A stretch of 64,000 nucleotides of DNA from Talpa occidentalis (taxonomy: Eukaryota; Chordata; Mammalia; Eulipotyphla; Talpidae): positions 66,427,730 through 66,491,729 of the forward strand of contig NW_023604295.1 in assembly GCF_014898055.3 (NCBI RefSeq). The letters are read 5' to 3'. Positions 47,766-58,869 of this stretch are shown in pieces (positions within the stretch are counted from its first letter, which is position 1; each line of letters begins with the position of its first letter). The notes under the pieces were generated by a model. That model saw nothing but the letters and a program-made list of their open reading frames with translations, had not been told where the DNA came from and did no database searches. Made by a program: the position numbers and the translations under genes.

Positions 47766-48119
47766 TTATTATATTAATTATAGTGATATAAAAATTAACT
47801 ACAGAGGAGCTGGTTACAGCAATATTGAGTTTAAAAAAAAAGAAAATCTGAAATTGTGGGCAATAGGAACACAAAAGTAGTTAATACAAGAGATATAAAG
47901 TTTCTGACACTATACTATGAATTAAATTTTAACTGCTATGACACAGAAAATGAATTCAGGAGAGATGTTGCATATCTCATAAGACTATTCTTGATTAGCA
48001 GATACAAAGATGAAACTGCTGTACAACTACTTGCAAACCAATGTGCTGTGATACCCAGTGGATGTTGTGTTGCAACTTGAATACTTCCTCTATAAGTGAC
48101 AAAGAACTAACCCTTATGG

Positions 48120-48280
48120 CACACTACTAGTCATTTTGCTTTCACCTGTATTATTTCATTTGTTTTTAAATAGACCTTTAGTAACCTATTATTAATCTAA
48201 TTTCTAAATCAAAAAGAGCAACTCTAGGAACCAAAATAAATAGCTAAGGTACAAGAGCTATTGAATGACCTAGATGGGAC
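48120..48280 (-). repeat. MIR-like relic, minus strand
   Basis: ATTATTTCATTTGTTTTTAAATAG, AACCTATTATTAATCTAATT and AATAGCTAAGGTACAAGAGC loosely follow a reverse MIR. Weak. Confidence 0.35.
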
Positions 48281-48882
48281 TTAAAACAAAATCACATCCT
48301 GCTACCAAGAAGTTGGTAAACAGATCTTTAAAAATAAATATCTAAGTTTGAAATTTTTTATCCTCAGGAAGAATATAATACTATATTTTTTCATTATATT
48401 AGATTATATAGAAATAAAATCTGAAGCCTAGAATTGATTTCTATGTTTCTATTATGAATGAATGTTCAAATGCAAGTAGTAGAAATTGAATAAATTCAAA
48501 TTAGTTTAAATCTTGATTCATTTTGAGACCTTGAATACCAGGAAAAAATGTTTACTGTTGACAGGATACCACAAAGCTCTGGTGTGGCACTCTATTAAGT
48601 GTTCTAATTTCAAAATTGTCATAATAAGATGATGCACCCCAGTTCCCATCATAGCCAATACAAAGATGTGTTATAACAACATGGAAAAAAGGGAAAAATC
48701 TACAGTGTCAGCACTCCAGCTGTATGCAGGAAAGGGAGAACATGCTAGGTAATATGGGTGGAAATAGCTAGGGGCAGAACATAAATACAGACCCAATTTC
48801 CAAGGTAAGTGATGAACTACTTGATCCTTTCCAGGCATGTGGCAGACTTTCGGCTTTCTTCACCTCATATAATAAGAGTAAA

Positions 48883-49275
48883 ATGGCTGCATTATTTGGC
48901 TGCTTCTGGAAGATGGCACAAAGAATAGAGAACCTCTTAAGAGGATGCTTTTTAACTAATCATTTCAGTCTGCTCGTTGCAGGGAAAGCTAATATTGCTA
49001 ACACCAAACTAAAAAGGAACTTGATGATTTACAGCTCACAATTAAAAGATTTATCAAATTATCAAGCTTTCAAGAATAATTTCAGTTCAGAGGAAAGTAA
49101 AAAGAGTGCCAGTGTCCCAGAAGACCAGACAACAATTGCCCGAGGCAGGACACTAACAGCATGTGCTGCTATTCAGAGTGAATCACAGCAACAGTGTGTG
49201 CACCTCGGGTCTGCACACACTGGTTTTAACAAGGAGACTGGGCAGGAGGGAGGGAACTTGTGGTTGAGAAAGTGA
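48883..49275 (+). other. 130-codon open frame, probably not a gene
   Basis: The longest non-repeat open frame in the window runs 130 codons from ATG, with protein-like composition but no domain, signal peptide or known family (it contains NNFSSEESKKSASVPEDQ). It is not flanked by convincing splice sites as a unit. It could be a chance open frame in a less AT-rich patch or a decayed exon. Confidence 0.2.
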
Positions 49276-51876
49276 TACCTCCCAATAGACAGACTCCAAA
49301 TTATTATGCATTTTTGAATAACTGTGAAAAATCGATTTTTATTTTTTAAAGAGATTTGCATTAGGAATTTGATTGTTCCCCAATCTAACTGTACCTCCTG
49401 AGGTCTGAGGATGGTGGTAACTTGGAGAAAGCAATAATGTGTGTGACCAGAAAAAAAAAAAGCTTTCTTTCCCCCCTGCAATTGAATAAGACTGTAAGTC
49501 AAAACTGAATTCAAAATTAATCCAGAACCTTTACAAAAGTGTTAGTCAAGAGCAAAGGTTGGCAACATCACAAAATATAAAACCTTAATCAGTGTTATTT
49601 AAAGAAACTTTGAAGCATCTTATGCCAATCTAGAGCTAATGCCAAGACCTACATCAGGAATGTCTGTATCTTGCTGGCATCCCTCTGTGGAAAAGTGGCA
49701 GCTCATCCATCTTACCCCTTGTCTTATCCTATGGGGAAAATACAAGAAAAATGACTGGGATGACTAGACATAGATTCATTCCTATGCTTAAAACATGTAA
49801 CAGTATAGCTCTACCAAAGCAAAATTGAGGGCTGGAGGATAAGATTTTATGGATTAATACATAATCCATTTTCTACTTGAAATTGAAAACTTTTTCCTCT
49901 CAAAGCCACATAATTTGATTCCTTGAAAATAATGTTAAGGATACATTTGGGTCATATAGCCAACCACCTTTTTACATACAAAATAAAAAGTATCAATAGC
50001 AATATAGAAAGATTGAAAATAATGAACTGGCAGCTGTAGGTTCACAACTTCACTGACACTTTTGAATCACACTGAACATTATAAAATATCTGTGGCTTGT
50101 TTCTTGACTTTCATAAAACTTCTCCCTCAGATAATACAATTAATAATTTTATTATTGTCCAGCTCTTATTGTTATTCTGAAGATAATTTTCTGAGATGAA
50201 GTTGAAACTTTCTCTGAATAGTTCTACTGAAGTGATAATTTTCCAAATAAAACTTGGTGATACTACAAAATTAGTATTTCTTGAGGTAAAGACACCAGTA
50301 TCTATACAAATGGTATCTAAGTATGTTAATTAGACTATATCATCAAAGTTAATTTTCCAGACTCAAATCAATATGTATGAAATATATTCTGTGCAGCAAT
50401 TCTGATTTGTATTTAAATTGTATTTAATCTGTCTCTCAAAATCTAATGAAAATGTTAATATGTCTACTCTAAATAAGAGCTATTGAATAACTTGTATTAC
50501 AGAAGGAAGAGTAAAGAAAAAATTTTCTAATGATAATGGATAATTATTCTTTCATATTTTGTTGCTGTACTTTTAAATATTTACAGTGCATATGAGCAGG
50601 TTGATTATAGCTATGTCTTCAAACAATAATTTTCACCCAGAATGGTTAAAATAATTATGAAAGTATAGACATATTGATTTGTTATTGTAATTATTTGTCT
50701 TGAAATCACTGACTTAGAGACTAAAAATCAAAAATATGAACACCATGAAAAATTAAATATCAAAATGTAAACAGACTCAGTTTCTTGTGAGATTAAATTC
50801 AAAATTTAAACAGATAAAGTATGGTTTGGGAGGTTGTTTGATATACAAAAACCTTCTAAGAGAAGAGAAAAGTGAAATAGACTGGATTTCTGTGAGAAAA
50901 TAATATTTTAATAATTAAAAAAATATATGAAATTGCTAGTTTTTAAAAAAACATACTTGTCTTATATTGTGTCTTTAACTATTTTTTGCTGTTTACAGGG
51001 CCTAATTTGTAGAGTAACTTATCAAGTTTGGTTCATTTTTTTCTAATTGTTATTGTTGTATTTTCCTATTTATTAATCTCAAAAAATCTTCAAGGAGAAA
51101 AATAGGGGAAATGTACTTTTTTTTACAGATGCTGTGTCCATGAAAGAAATGTTTTAACAGAAGCATCCTTGCATTACTGTGTTTGGGTTGTAAAATTTAA
51201 ACTGATATTCAAATTATTTAAAAATAGACTTAGTGTGAATAGCTTTGCTTCACATTTTCTAGTCTACCAGGAATACTGGTAGTTCATTGGGTATTACAGA
51301 CTTTACAGTAGGACAGAAATAGTGCCTAATGAAATGCTTATAAAATAATGCTCAAAGATCTCTGAATAGCTGTCTCATCAAAAGTATTTTTCAAATCAAT
51401 TTTTTGCACGTGTAAACATATATAATCAATTTTGTCCATTACTTATATTATGCTTAACAATATATCCATAATTTAGTAGAATGCAGTTCTTGCAGAAAAG
51501 TTGACTTCCATGATATCATAAAGATATATTATTCAAAAAACAAAAAGACAATTAAAGACTCCAGGAAAACAAAATGCTATGGAAAAAAGGTTTAGTCAAA
51601 ATACAAAGCAAACAAAAATTTGGCATTAAGATTATAGATTAAAAATAGAAAATTCACTTGAGTTTAAAAGTAGGAATCTTTATTTATCAAGTCAAGTGGC
51701 ATGGCATCATTATTCTAGCCTATTATTTGACTTGGCAGTAAAATTTAAGTAAACAAAGCAATTTTAACATGCCTATTAGATTCCAACTTTAAGAGTAAAC
51801 ATAAGCAAAAAAGATGTTTATTATTGCATTATTCATATATATTAATATCCATATTCATACATATTAGTATATAATT
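49276..51876. other. AT-rich unassigned sequence
   Basis: About 2.6 kb of AT-rich DNA with no recognised gene or repeat and no SINE. Confidence 0.4.
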
Positions 51877-51890
51877 TATGTTAATTTTAA

Positions 51891-52153
51891 AAAAAGATTT
51901 ATTTATTTATTTATTTACACAAGCGCTGGGTACAGTCAGAAGCGCAGGAGGGTGAGAGAATTCACCAGAGCCAGAGCAGGGAACAGAACAGGCAGACTGA
52001 CGAAATACACTGCTGAGGGGAGCAGCGGGCGGCAGGAGAGGTCTGCGCGCCATGTGGGACCCTCACCGGAGGCCAGGGATCGAACCGGCGCTGCAGAGGC
52101 TTCGGGCAGCTTCACAGCCCATCGCTCAACCACTGCGCCACCAGGGGAGGACC
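51891..52153 (-). mobile_element. tRNA-derived SINE, type B
   Basis: A complete reverse copy with tail box GCTGGGTACAGTCAGAAGCG and a tail of TTTA repeats. The duplication TGTTAATT plus partial flanking matches is at 51879-51890 and 52154-52165. Confidence 0.93.
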
Positions 52154-52165
52154 TGTTAATTCTTT

Positions 52166-52668
52166 ATACCTGAGTAAAGTAAAAAAATATATTTGATAGG
52201 GTGACAAAATTAGAAAGGCAATTGGAAGCATGGAAGAGAAGAGAGGAATAATTATGCTCGCTTTCATCTGATCTGAAAGGGAATAGAAACACTGATTAAA
52301 ATCAAGCAACTGAGAAATAGAGTTTTGTGTATATAATTAATGGTTACAAAGGTAATCAATGAAAACAGTAGTACTATATAAGTTGTTATATAAATTAAAT
52401 GCAAAATTATATAATAGCATTTCTAAAAAGTGAGGAGGGCATAGTGGAAGTGAATGAAGTCTTCACATTTCATATGTAGGATCAAATGATATTGTTTAAC
52501 AGTTTCCAAATCCATATAAAGATTTTTACACGTCTTGTTTTAATTTTTCCTCTTCATTTTCTATACCATTCTCATTCTCTTTATTGAAATATTGTCCCTT
52601 TGAGATGGTTGATTTATGTTTGAATAAAATTTATTTAAATTGGATAAAATTAGCAAATTTATCATAAA
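52166..52668. other. AT-rich unassigned sequence
   Basis: No recognised feature. Confidence 0.4.
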
Positions 52669-52684
52669 TCTTTGGAAAACTTTT

Positions 52685-52915
52685 ATTTATTTAAAGATTT
52701 ATTTATACAAGCACTGGGTACAGTCAGAAGCACGAGAGGGTGAGAGAATTCACCAGTGCCAGAGCGGGGAGCAGAACAGGCAAATCAACAAAATACACTG
52801 CTGAGGGGAGTGGCAGATGCAGCAGCGGGGGGTCTGCGTGCCATGTGGGGCCCTCACCTGGTGGCCGGGGATGGAACCAACCCAGCGCTCAACCGCTGCA
52901 CCACCGGGGAGGCCC
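52685..52915 (-). mobile_element. tRNA-derived SINE, type B, internally deleted
   Basis: A reverse copy that lacks about 35-40 bases of the tRNA-like head between the GGATGGAACCAA block and CCAGCGCTCAACCGC, removing sequence next to the B box. The duplication TCTTTGGAAARCTTTT occurs at 52669-52684 and 52916-52931. Confidence 0.92.
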
Positions 52916-53004
52916 TCTTTGGAAAGCTTTTAAACTCAGATATGCTATTTTAATAAACCTTAATTGCATTGAACTATATTGTTTGTTAGGTTCATTTCTA
53001 TTTT

Positions 53005-53260
53005 TAGATTTAGTTTTGCATGCAAGAACTAGGTGTATGCCAGAGGCATGGTGGGGCTGAGAGGATTCATTGGAGACAGAGTGGGGAGCTGAACAGGTGG
53101 ATCTACTAAAAAACAATGCTGAGGGGAACAGCAGGCCCATCAGGAGAGGTCTGTTGTGCCATGTGGGTTACCCCCCTGCCTGGTGATCTAACTCATGGCT
53201 CAGTGACTGGCCATAGCTTAATAGTGCTGAGACTTTAACCCTTGCACCACCAGGGAAGCC
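53005..53260 (-). mobile_element. tRNA-derived SINE, type A, old
   Basis: A complete but diverged reverse copy (tail box AACTAGGTGTATGCCAGAGG; head CCACCAGGGAAGCCCC). Only a short duplication, GTTCATT, remains visible in the flanks. The mutation load is the highest among complete copies here. Confidence 0.85.
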
Positions 53261-53742
53261 CCTACGTTCATTGTTAACTTTAATTCAATGTTATGTTTTC
53301 AACGATAGATATATTTTGCTGTGGGTGTTTTTATTAACTTACTTGAGAGTCATGATTTTTAACATTTTTGAGCATTACTTTTAATTATTAAAATTAAAAA
53401 ATCAATGGAATTCAAAAAGAAATCTTTTGTCTTGGGTATGATGAAATGTGCACTTATAAGACTCACCCAGCAACCTTCGAGTAGCCAAGCTATAGCTGGA
53501 TAAGATGTGTTCTGTACCATAGAGTGTGCATAATGCAGTTTCTGCTAAGTAGCAGATTGGGTCATATTTTTATTATTTGCACAAATAAAATTTAGTAAGG
53601 TAAAATTATGGAGGGAGATGTTTGCATTCTTTCATTTTAGAAAGAGTTGATTTTACCCAATATTTATGCTTGAAATAAGTGAATCAATATCTAGGACTAT
53701 GAACACTTTTAATTAATTAATTAATTAATTTTTAAATTTTTA
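53261..53742. other. AT-rich sequence ending in TTAA repeats
   Basis: No gene. The right end holds AATTAATTAATT repeats and T runs that form the insertion site of the full-length L1. Confidence 0.4.
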
Positions 53743-53794
53743 ATTTTTTTTAATTTTTTTTTTTTTTTTAAATATTAAATTTTATTTTTATATT

Positions 53795-53875
53795 CCCCCA
53801 TACAATTGCAAACGCCCCATTCTGACCCCAATCCTTCCCCTCCCGCCCCCCACCCCCCAAAAAGTGTCTCTGGTT
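53795..53875 (-). other. G-rich tract of the L1 3' UTR
   Basis: On the minus strand several runs of three to seven G's are spaced by short loops (GGGGGGTGGGGGGCGGGAG and neighbours). Such guanine tracts in L1 3' UTRs can fold into G-quadruplexes and are kept across mammalian L1 families. The same tract occurs at about 27850-27895 on the plus strand. Confidence 0.75.
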
Positions 53876-53944
53876 CATAGTTTTTTTGTTGATTTTGATT
53901 TTCACTTTCTTATATTCATTTTCCTGGTCCCTTATTTAAGTTTT

Positions 53945-56900
53945 CTAGATTCCTGCTATGAGTGAGACCATCCGGTATTTTTCTTTTTCTTTTTGGCTTA
54001 TTTCACTGAGCATGATCCCTTCCAGCGCCATCCATGTTGCTGCAAATTGCATGTGTTATTTTTTTGAATGCTGAGTAATATTCCATGGTATATATGTACC
54101 ACATCTTCTTGATCCAGTCATCTATTTTTGGGCATTTGGGTTGTTTCCAAAGCTTAGCTATTGTAAACAGTGCTGCTATAAACATAGGAGTGCAGGTGCT
54201 CTTTGGAATTGATGTTTCTGTGTCCTTTGGGTAAATACCTAGGAGTGGAATTGCTGGATCATATGGAAGCTCTATGTTTAGTAGGTCCAGAAATCTCCAC
54301 ACAGCTCTCCATAGTGGTTGGACCAGTTTGCACTCCCACCAACAGTGCACAAGAGTTCCTTTTTCTCCACATCCTCGCCAACATTTGTTGTTGCTAGTTT
54401 TTTTAATATGTGCCATTCTCACTGGTGTGAGATGGTATCTCATGGTAGTTTTGATTTGCATTTCCCTGATTACAAGTGATGTTGAACATTTTTTCATATG
54501 TCTGTTGGCCATTTTCATTTCCTCTTCAGAGAAGTTTCTTTTTAGCTCTTCTGCCCATTTTTTGACTGGATTATTTTCTTTGTTGTTGCTGAGTCTCATC
54601 AGCTCTTTGCAGATTTTTGTGATCAGTCCTTTATCATTAGTGTTGGGTGCAAAAATGTTCTCCCAGTTGGTGGGGTTTCTCTTTGTTTTTGTTATTGTCT
54701 CTTTTGCTGTGCAGAAGCTCTTTAATTTGATGTAGTCCCAGCTGTTTATCTTTCTCTTCACTATCACTGCTTTGGGTGATGTGTCTGTAAAGATGTCTTT
54801 GATGTGCAAATCCCGTAGTGTTTCGCCTATATTTCCTTCTATGTATTTTATGGTTTCAGGTCTTATGTCTAGTTCTTTAATCCATTTTGAGTTGATTTTT
54901 GTGTATGGTGTGAGGTAGTGGTCAAGCTTCATTCTTTTGCATGTAGCGACCCAGTTTTCCCAGCACCATTTATTGAACAAACTTTCTTTGCTCCAATGCA
55001 TAGTCTTTGCTCCTTTGTCAAAGATTAGTTGACCATAAATCTGTGGATTTATTTCTGGATTTTCTATTCGATTCCATTGGTCTGTATGTCTGTTCTTGTT
55101 CCAATACCATGCAGTTTTGATGATTATGGCTTTGTAGTATAGTTTGAAGTCTGGGAGTGTGATGCCTCCATTTCCTTCTTTTTTTTTCAGGAGAGCTTTG
55201 GCTATTCGGGGTTTTTGGTGATTCCATATGAATTTCATCAATAATTGTTCTATTTCTTTGAAGAATGCCATTGAGATTTTGATTGGAATAGCATTGAATC
55301 TGTATATTGCTTTTGGTAGGATGGCCATTTTAATAATGTTTATTCTTCCAATCCATGAGCAGGGGATGTCTTTCCATTTCTTTGTGTCTTCTTCTATTTC
55401 TTTTAACAGTGTTTTATAGTTTTCTTTGTATAGGTCCTTTACCTCTTTTGTTAGATTTATTCCCAAATATTTGATTTTTTTTGTTTCGATAATAAAAGGG
55501 GTGGTTTTTTTGATTTCTTCTTCTTCAGATTTATTGTTTGTGTATAGGAAGGCTACTGACTTTTGCGTGTTGATTTTGTATCCTGCCACTTTACTGAATT
55601 GATTGATGAGTTGAATTAGTTTTTCTGTGGAGATTTTGGGGTTCTCTATGTATATTATCATATCATCCGCAAATAGTGATAGTTTGACTTCTTCTTTTCC
55701 TATTTGGATTCCTTGGATGTCTTTCTCTTGTCTTATTGCTCTGGCTAGGACTTCCAGTATTATATTGAAAAGCAGTGGTGAGAGTGGACATCCTTGTCTT
55801 GTTCCAGATCTTAATGGAATTGCTTTCAGCTTTTCACCATTGAGAATGATACTGGCTGTTGGCTTGTCATAGATGGCCTTTATGATGTTGAGGTATGTTC
55901 CTTGTATCCCAAGAATTTCAAGGGCTTTTATCATGAATGGGTGTTGCACTTTGTCAAAAGCTTTCTCAGCATCTATTGATATTATCATATGGTTTTTATA
56001 TTTCTTTTTGTTGATGTGTTGGATAACGTTGATTGATTTTCGGATGTTAAACCATCCTTGTGCCCCTGGAATGAATCCAACTTGGTCGTGGTGAATTATC
56101 TTATGGATACATTGTTGGATTCTGATAGCTAAAATTTTATTGAGGATTTTTGCATCAGTGTTCATTAGGGAGATTGGCCTATAGTTTTCCTTTTTTGTGT
56201 TGTCCTTATTCGGTTTTGGTATTAGTGTAATATTGGCTTCATAGAACGTGTTTGGTATTGTCCCTTCCTTCTCAATTTTTTGGAAGAGTTTGTGAAGGAT
56301 AGGCACTAATTCGTCTCTGAATGTTTGGTAGAATTCATTTGTAAATCCATCAGGTCCTGGGCTTTTGTTTTTGGGGAGGTTTTTGATTACCATTTCAATT
56401 TCACTAATTGTAATTGGTCTGTTTAGGTGTTCTATTTCTTCTTTATCTAGCTTTGGGTGATTGTAGAGTTGTAGGAATTTGTCCATCTCCTCTAGATTGT
56501 TGAACTTGTTTCCATATAACTGTTCATAGTAGTTACTGATTATTCTTTTGATTTCTGCTGTGTCCGTTGTGATTTCTCCTCTTTCATTTATGATTCTGTG
56601 TATTTGTGCTTTCTCCCTTTTTTCCTTTGTGAGCCTGGCTAGGGGTTTGTCTATTTTATTTATTTTTTCAAAGAACCAGCTCTTGGTTTCATTGATCTTT
56701 TGGATTGTTTTTTTAGTTTCAATTTCATTTATTTCTGCTTTGGTTTTTATTATTTCTTTTCTTCTACTGGTTCTGGGGTTTTTTTGTTGTTCTTTTTCTA
56801 GATCTTTGAGCTTCGAGATTAGGTTGTTTCTTTGAGTTCTTTCTTGTTTTTTGATGTGAGCTTCTATTGCTATATATTTTCCTCTTATTACTGCTTTTGC

Positions 56901-57768
56901 TGCATCCCATACATTTAGGATATTGGTGTCCTCCTTGTCATTCAATTCAAAGAATTTTTTAATTTCTTCTTTGATCTCCTCGTTAGTCCAGTGGTCTTCC
57001 AGTAGTGTGGCTTTTAATCTCCATGAGGTAGGATAGTTCCTTGCCTTCTTTTTATGATTTATTTCTAGTTTGATGCCTTCGTGGTCAGAAAAGATGGTTG
57101 GTATGATTTCAATCTTGGTGTATCTGTTGATGTTTGTCTTGTGCCCCAGTATGTGATCGATCCTGGAGAATGATCCGTGTGCGCTTGAGAAAAATGTGTA
57201 CTCCGTTTTTTTTGGGTTTAGTGTTCTATAGATGTCTGTTAAGCCCAAATGCTCTAGGTCCTTATTTAGAGCTTTAGTTTCTTTACTTATTTTTTGTCTT
57301 GTTGATCTATCCATTGTTGATAGTGGTGTGTTGAAGTCTCCCACTACATATGTGTTTTCTCTGATGTCTGTTTTCAGAGAGGACAACAGTTGTCTGATAT
57401 ATTTTGGTGCTCTTTCGTTTGGTGAGTATGTTAATGAGTGTTATTTCTTCTTGAAGTATTGTCCCCTTAATCATAATGTAGTGACCATTGGGGTCTCTTT
57501 TTATTTTTTTGAGTTTGAAGTCTGTTTTATCTGATATAAGTATAGCTGTTCCTGCTTTCTTTTTTGGCCCATTTGCTTGTAGGATTGTTTTCCATCCTTT
57601 GACTTTGAGCCTATTTTTATCTTTTGTAGCTAAATGTGTTTCCTGGAGACAGCAAAAGGTTGGGTTTTGTTTCTTAATCCAGGCTGCAACTCTGTGTCTT
57701 TTTATTGAAGAGTTTAGTCCATTTACATTTAGAGTTAATATTGATATGTTAGCATCTGTATTTGCCAT
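53945..57768 (-). pseudogene. L1 ORF2 (endonuclease/reverse transcriptase), two frameshifts
   Basis: ORF2p nicks target DNA and reverse-transcribes L1 RNA there. The frame starts MANTDANISILTLNVNGLN at 57768. The endonuclease shows the LQETHL, GDFN and SDH motifs. The reverse transcriptase has [21 protein letters not shown] and the catalytic LFADDM (FADD codons at 55662-55673). The C-terminus has a cysteine-histidine motif (CWRGCG...HCWWEC, near 54320-54400). One shift lies near 57430, just after the codons for LINI, consistent with loss of two bases; the other lies near 54058, where SAFKK is followed by a wrong frame and an early stop at 54003. Between them about 1,120 codons are uninterrupted. 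The expected end is at 53945. Confidence 0.95.
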
Positions 57769-57840
57769 TATGTTTGTCTTTCCTTTGATTTTATTTATTT
57801 ATTCTTTTAATAACTTTTTTTTTTCGGTCTTCTTTCGTTG

Positions 57841-58869
57841 TTATTCGTCCCTCTGAGGTTCTGGCTTTAGGATTCCTTGTAGTATTTTTTGGAGTGGGGG
57901 TTTAGTCGCAATGAAATTCCGGAGTTTCTCTTTGTCTGGGAAGGTCCATATTCTTTCTTCATGGAGGAAAGAGAGCTTTGCGGGATAGAGTATTCTTGGT
58001 TGGCATCTGTTTTCTTGGAGTCTGTTGACTATGTCCCTCCACTCTCTCCTTGCCCGTAGTGTTTCTTCAGAGAAGTCTGATGTCAGCCTGATTGGTTTTC
58101 CTTTGAATGTTATCTGTTTCTTCCCTCTTGTCAGCTTCATTATTTTTTCCTTGTCCTGGATTCTTGGGAGCTTTACTATTATGTGTCTTGCTGTGTTTTT
58201 CCTTTCGTCGTGGAAGTTTGGTGTTCTTCTTGCTTCTTGTATATCAATTTTCAGCTCCTTCTTCTCATTTGGGAAGTTCTCTTCAATTATATCCATGAAT
58301 ATTTTCTCTGTTCCTACATCTCTCTCCTCTCCTTCTGGAATTCCTATAACTCTTATATTTCCTTTCCTCATGGAGTCAGATAGTTCCCGAAGTCTTTCTT
58401 CATTCTTTTTCCTTCGTACTTCTCTTTCCTTTTCTGTTTTGGTTCTTTTTATTTCTGTGTCTTCAAGATTACTTATTCGTTCTTCCATTTCATCTATTCT
58501 GCTTTCATTGCTTTTCCCAGAGTTCTTTAGTTCCTCCATTAATTCTTTGATCTCCTGCATTTCTCTTACTTCCCTCTTTAGGGACTCAATTTCCTTCTTC
58601 TGATCTATCACTTTTTTAATCATGGCAATTTTAAATTCTCTTTCTGGAAGGCTCAGAAGTTCTTCCAAGTTGCTGTCGTTGCAATCTGGGGAGTGGTTTT
58701 CTTTTTGTGGTGTGCTTCTTTCCTGAGGAGTTTTTAGGTTGCGTGTGGTTCTTCTACTCCCTACTGTCTGTTTTCTAATTTGTCGTATGCGTTGGGACAC
58801 TGTGTTGCTCGGACTGACTGACATCTTGGGTGAACTTCTCCGCTCCCCTCTGGCTCTTCCAGGAGCCAT
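57841..58869 (-). CDS. L1 ORF1 protein (RNA-binding chaperone), intact
   Basis: A complete 342-residue frame, close to the usual 330-370 residues of mammalian ORF1p. The N-terminus is basic (MAPGRARGERRSS). Residues about 65-150 form a heptad-rich coiled coil (IDQKKEIESLKREVREMQE onward) for trimer assembly. An RRM-like domain follows (NIRVIGIPEGEE, about 170-260, with RHIIVKL), and then the C-terminal domain with FKGKPIRLTSDFS, RREW and YPAKLSF. ORF1p coats L1 RNA in cytoplasmic particles and assists reverse transcription. It lies 72 bases upstream of ORF2 in the same transcript. The intact frame fits a recent insertion; I chose the first in-frame ATG. Confidence 0.95.
   Translation of the reverse strand: MAPGRARGERRSSPKMSVSPSNTVSQRIRQIRKQTVGSRRTTRNLKTPQERSTPQKENHSPDCNDSNLEELLSLPEREFKIAMIKKVIDQKKEIESLKREVREMQEIKELMEELKNSGKSNESRIDEMEERISNLEDTEIKRTKTEKEREVRRKKNEERLRELSDSMRKGNIRVIGIPEGEERDVGTEKIFMDIIEENFPNEKKELKIDIQEARRTPNFHDERKNTARHIIVKLPRIQDKEKIMKLTRGKKQITFKGKPIRLTSDFSEETLRARREWRDIVNRLQENRCQPRILYPAKLSFLHEERIWTFPDKEKLRNFIATKPPLQKILQGILKPEPQRDE

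Noticed and set aside
54274..58603. Several plus-strand open frames (up to 192 codons) opposite the L1
   Set aside because: They are antisense shadows of ORF1 and ORF2, rich in hydrophobic residues and serine as expected for reverse reading of A-rich coding DNA.
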